This document shows, piece after piece, positions 6,191 through 8,031 of a stretch of 8,031 nucleotides of DNA. This DNA comes from Tannerella sp. (GTDB lineage Bacteria; Bacteroidota; Bacteroidia; Bacteroidales; Tannerellaceae), in contig JAISTJ010000177.1 of assembly GCA_031272655.1 (NCBI GenBank), positions 1 through 8,031 on the forward strand, written 5' to 3'. Position numbers and translations under genes: made by a program. Under the pieces are notes generated by a model. That model had not been told where the DNA came from and searched no databases. It saw only the letters and a list, made by a program, of their open reading frames with translations. Positions within the stretch are counted from its first letter, which is position 1. Each line of letters opens with the position of its first letter.

Positions 6191-6207
6191 TCGGCAAAAA
6201 TTGCAGT

Positions 6208-7773
6208 ATGGAGATTATATACGAAACTTCAAAAACCCGTGAACTTGATAAGTACACGATTGATATTAAGAGAATTACATCTCTTGACCTGATTGACAGC
6301 GCAGCTTCGGTTTTTGTCAATGAGTTTAACCGTAAGTTTGCTTCGCAAGACAACAAGGTAGCCAACAAGGTTTATGTTTTTGCCGGTCCGGGTAACAACG
6401 GTGCAGACGCATTATCAATAGCGCATTTGCTGAATGAGAATGGAACTCAGGTATTTACGTTCTTGATTAATCCGTCCGACTCCTTGTCGCCTGAATGTGA
6501 TATAGTCAAAAAACGACTTATTGACTATGGTTTGCCGAATTTTACAGAGGTAAGCAAACAATTGAAGCTGCCTAAACTTGAGAAGCAAGATATCATCATT
6601 GACGGCTTGTTTGGATCCGGGTTAAACCGCACATTAGATGGCGGTTATGCAAAGATTATCCATTATATCAACCAATCGAAATCAACAATCGTATCGGTGG
6701 ACATACCATCCGGACTGTTTGGCGAAGACAATTCACATAATGACCTGCAAAATATCATTCAGGCAGATTATACTTTTACTTTTGAATACCCTAAATTATC
6801 CTTTCTTTTTCCCGAAAATGCCTGTTTCACAGGCGAATGGAAAGCAATACCCATAGGGTTGGTTGCGGATGAAACACTTAAAGCGGCAACACCCTACAGC
6901 ATCATCAATGAGGAAGATTTCTTTACATATTTCAAACCTCGCGATCGTTTCACTCATAAAGGACATTTTGGCCATGCATTGCTGATGGCAGGCAGCGTTG
7001 GCAAGATAGGCGCAGCTGTCTTAGCAGCGCGTAGTTGTATGCGTAGTGGTGCAGGTATGCTTACTGTTCATTTGCCACACAGGGGTGAAATAATTATGCA
7101 AACGTCATTGCCCGAAGCTATGGTCAGTTTGGATAATAACCACGATCATATCAGCAATTTGCCTGATTTATCACGATATAGCGCTGTCGGCATCGGTCCG
7201 GGTATAGGAACTGACAACCAGACGAAATCAGTTCTTAAGCAATTAATAGAAAATATTGATGGTAAGCCTCTTGTAATTGACGCTGATGCACTGAACATTA
7301 TTGCAGAAGACGGCGGGCTCCTCAACAGTTTGCCTGCAGGAACTATTATAACACCTCATCCTAAAGAGTTTGCACGGCTGGCAGGAGAAAGTGAAAACAG
7401 TTACGAACGACTGCAAAAAGCGCGTTCAATAGCTACCGAACAAAAGATTTATATTATTTTGAAAGATGCTTACTCTGCTGTTTGCACTCCCGAAGGAAAA
7501 GTTTATTTCAATACTATCGGCAATTCCGGAATGGCAACTGCCGGAAGCGGCGATGTGCTTACCGGACTGATACTTGGCTTGTTAGCGCAAGGGTATGAGC
7601 CTGAAAAAGCTGCTATACTTGGAGTGTACACTCACAGCAACGCAGGTAATCTCGCCGCAAACGCCCTTTCGGAAGAAAGTATGCTTGCCGGCGATATCAC
7701 ATCCATGCTTGGCAAAGTCTTTAAAATAATGCAGGAATCCGATTATACTGCATTGATACAACATCGTCATTGA
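6208..7773 (+). CDS. nnr: Bifunctional NAD(P)HX epimerase/dehydratase
   Basis: A 521-residue fusion of the two NAD(P)H-repair activities. The N-terminal YjeF_N epimerase half has VFAGPGNNGADALSIA (57-72), DGLFGSGLNR (132-141) and VDIPSGLFGEDN (164-175). The C-terminal ribokinase-like dehydratase half has KGHFGHALLMAGSVGKIGAA (251-270), GIGPGIGTD (328-336), VIDADALN (356-363), TPHPKEFARL (382-391) and the nucleotide-binding GNSGMATAGSGDVLTG (438-453), with Asp449 as the likely catalytic acid. Together they interconvert the R and S forms of hydrated NAD(P)H and dehydrate the S form using ADP. The epimerase motif has Ala66 where Gly is usual (GNNGGD). The final codons CAT CGT CAT TGA come from a short repeat element. 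The region looks more A+T-rich than obg and rny. Confidence 0.95.
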   Translation: MEIIYETSKTRELDKYTIDIKRITSLDLIDSAASVFVNEFNRKFASQDNKVANKVYVFAGPGNNGADALSIAHLLNENGTQVFTFLINPSDSLSPECDIVKKRLIDYGLPNFTEVSKQLKLPKLEKQDIIIDGLFGSGLNRTLDGGYAKIIHYINQSKSTIVSVDIPSGLFGEDNSHNDLQNIIQADYTFTFEYPKLSFLFPENACFTGEWKAIPIGLVADETLKAATPYSIINEEDFFTYFKPRDRFTHKGHFGHALLMAGSVGKIGAAVLAARSCMRSGAGMLTVHLPHRGEIIMQTSLPEAMVSLDNNHDHISNLPDLSRYSAVGIGPGIGTDNQTKSVLKQLIENIDGKPLVIDADALNIIAEDGGLLNSLPAGTIITPHPKEFARLAGESENSYERLQKARSIATEQKIYIILKDAYSAVCTPEGKVYFNTIGNSGMATAGSGDVLTGLILGLLAQGYEPEKAAILGVYTHSNAGNLAANALSEESMLAGDITSMLGKVFKIMQESDYTALIQHRH

Positions 7774-7826
7774 GAGGAACTAAGCAATCTTACAACACCG
7801 TCATTGAGAGAAACGAAGCAATCTTA
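7765..7826. repeat. Two direct copies of a 28-bp dispersed-type repeat
   Basis: Copies lie at 7765-7792 and 7799-7826 and match at 26 of 28 bases, starting CGTCATTGAGAG and ending AAGCAATCTTA, with a 6-bp spacer. The pattern TCATTG-GAG-GAAGCAATCT recalls a short palindromic element (ATTGC...GCAAT) that I remember scattered through intergenic DNA of many bacteria; here the first C is A, weakening the stem. The first copy supplies the nnr stop codon. Confidence 0.75.
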
Positions 7827-7828
7827 TT

Positions 7829-7856
7829 GTTATTCAAAACTCTTAATATGAATAAC
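7829..7856. repeat. AT-rich 8-bp inverted repeat between convergent genes
   Basis: GTTATTCA (7829-7836) pairs with TGAATAAC (7849-7856) around a 12-nt loop in the gap between nnr and the mutase gene. It is not followed by a T run on either strand, so it is at best a weak terminator. Just after it lie two similar 8-mers, ACACTAAG and TCGCTAAG (7863-7878). Confidence 0.4.
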
Positions 7857-7888
7857 TCAAAGACACTAAGTCGCTAAGAATAAAATTA

Positions 7889-8031
7889 TTATATCCCCAG
7901 CGACGTCCTTACCCGTGCTATTTTTTCAACCGCCATCTTTTCTACTTCGGCATTAGTCGCGGTCGAGCCGGGCTGTTCATGTACTTCGATATAGAACTTT
8001 ATCTTCGGCTCGGTGCCGGACGGGCGGATGG
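7889..8031 (-). CDS. Phosphoglucomutase/phosphomannomutase, 3' end only
   Basis: The last 46 codons and the stop are present; the rest runs off the right edge. The visible part begins IRPSGTEPKIKFYIEV, the highly conserved phosphate-binding loop of domain 4 in the alpha-D-phosphohexomutase family. It then passes into a helical tail rich in Glu, Lys and Val and ends RTSLGI. Family members move phosphate between C1 and C6 of glucose or mannose (in some cases glucosamine) to feed glycolysis, glycogen or nucleotide-sugar synthesis. The KIKFYIEV form is what I recall from the large (about 580-residue) Bacteroidota phosphoglucomutase/mannomutase, but the substrate cannot be told from this end alone. 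It converges with nnr; the 115-bp gap holds only repeats. Confidence 0.88.
   Translation of the reverse strand, partial: IRPSGTEPKIKFYIEVHEQPGSTATNAEVEKMAVEKIARVRTSLGI

Noticed and set aside
6131..6192. Inverted repeat GACAAAGTTA / TAAATTTGTC between hpt and nnr
   Set aside because: Most of the match is the inherent symmetry of two divergent TAnnTTTG boxes, with mismatches in the free positions; less convincing than the 189-224 repeat.
6148..6207. N-terminal extension of nnr from a TTG codon
   Set aside because: The promoter boxes at 6160-6190 fall inside it, and the ATG at 6208 gives the normal YjeF_N N-terminus.

Overview
This window looks like chromosomal housekeeping DNA from a member of the Bacteroidota, most likely order Bacteroidales. 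Four things point there. Upstream of most genes there is a TAnnTTTG -7 box, in two cases with a TTTG-like -33 box 19-20 bp away. No start codon has a clear Shine-Dalgarno sequence. The gene set and gene neighbours (coiled-coil protein/zapA/rny and hpt/adk/obg) are typical of the group. The left edge carries the start of a family 92 glycoside hydrolase with a lipoprotein-like leader, an enzyme class abundant in gut Bacteroidales. The genus cannot be fixed by eye.

Layout. Positions 1-172 (minus) hold the 5' end of the GH92 lipoprotein. It shares a 74-bp divergent control region with a membrane-anchored family 2 glycosyltransferase (247-1197, plus). A block of minus-strand genes then runs from 6110 down to 1218. 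In transcription order these are hpt, adk, a hidden 39-codon leader-peptide-like ORF, obg, a small winged-helix protein, a ZapB-like coiled-coil protein, zapA, a strong intrinsic terminator and rny (RNase Y). On the far side of a second divergent promoter region, nnr (6208-7773, plus) encodes the bifunctional NAD(P)HX repair enzyme. The window ends with the 3' end of a phosphoglucomutase/phosphomannomutase (7889-8031, minus), convergent with nnr. No tRNA, rRNA, CRISPR array, insertion sequence, phage gene or integrase was seen.

How the genes fit together. Hpt (purine salvage) and Adk (AMP/ADP balance) form a tight pair feeding the nucleotide pool that the GTPase Obg reads. Obg acts in late 50S ribosome assembly. 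The coiled-coil protein and ZapA are predicted FtsZ-ring accessory factors, and RNase Y is the membrane-bound mRNA decay nuclease. Nnr repairs damaged NAD(P)H. The sugar-phosphate mutase, glycosyltransferase and GH92 enzyme belong to carbohydrate and surface-glycan metabolism.

The window is mostly ordinary core genome. What deserves a second look is between the genes: a perfect 13-bp inverted repeat holding two divergent -7 boxes (189-224), a terminator hairpin that seems to leave rny without its own promoter (2784-2834), an ATGA-coupled mini-ORF with a lipoprotein-like leader (4845-4964), five tandem 8-mers running across the end of hpt (5549-5588), and a paired dispersed-type repeat that supplies the last codons and stop of nnr (7765-7826). 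I found no convincing undescribed multi-gene system.
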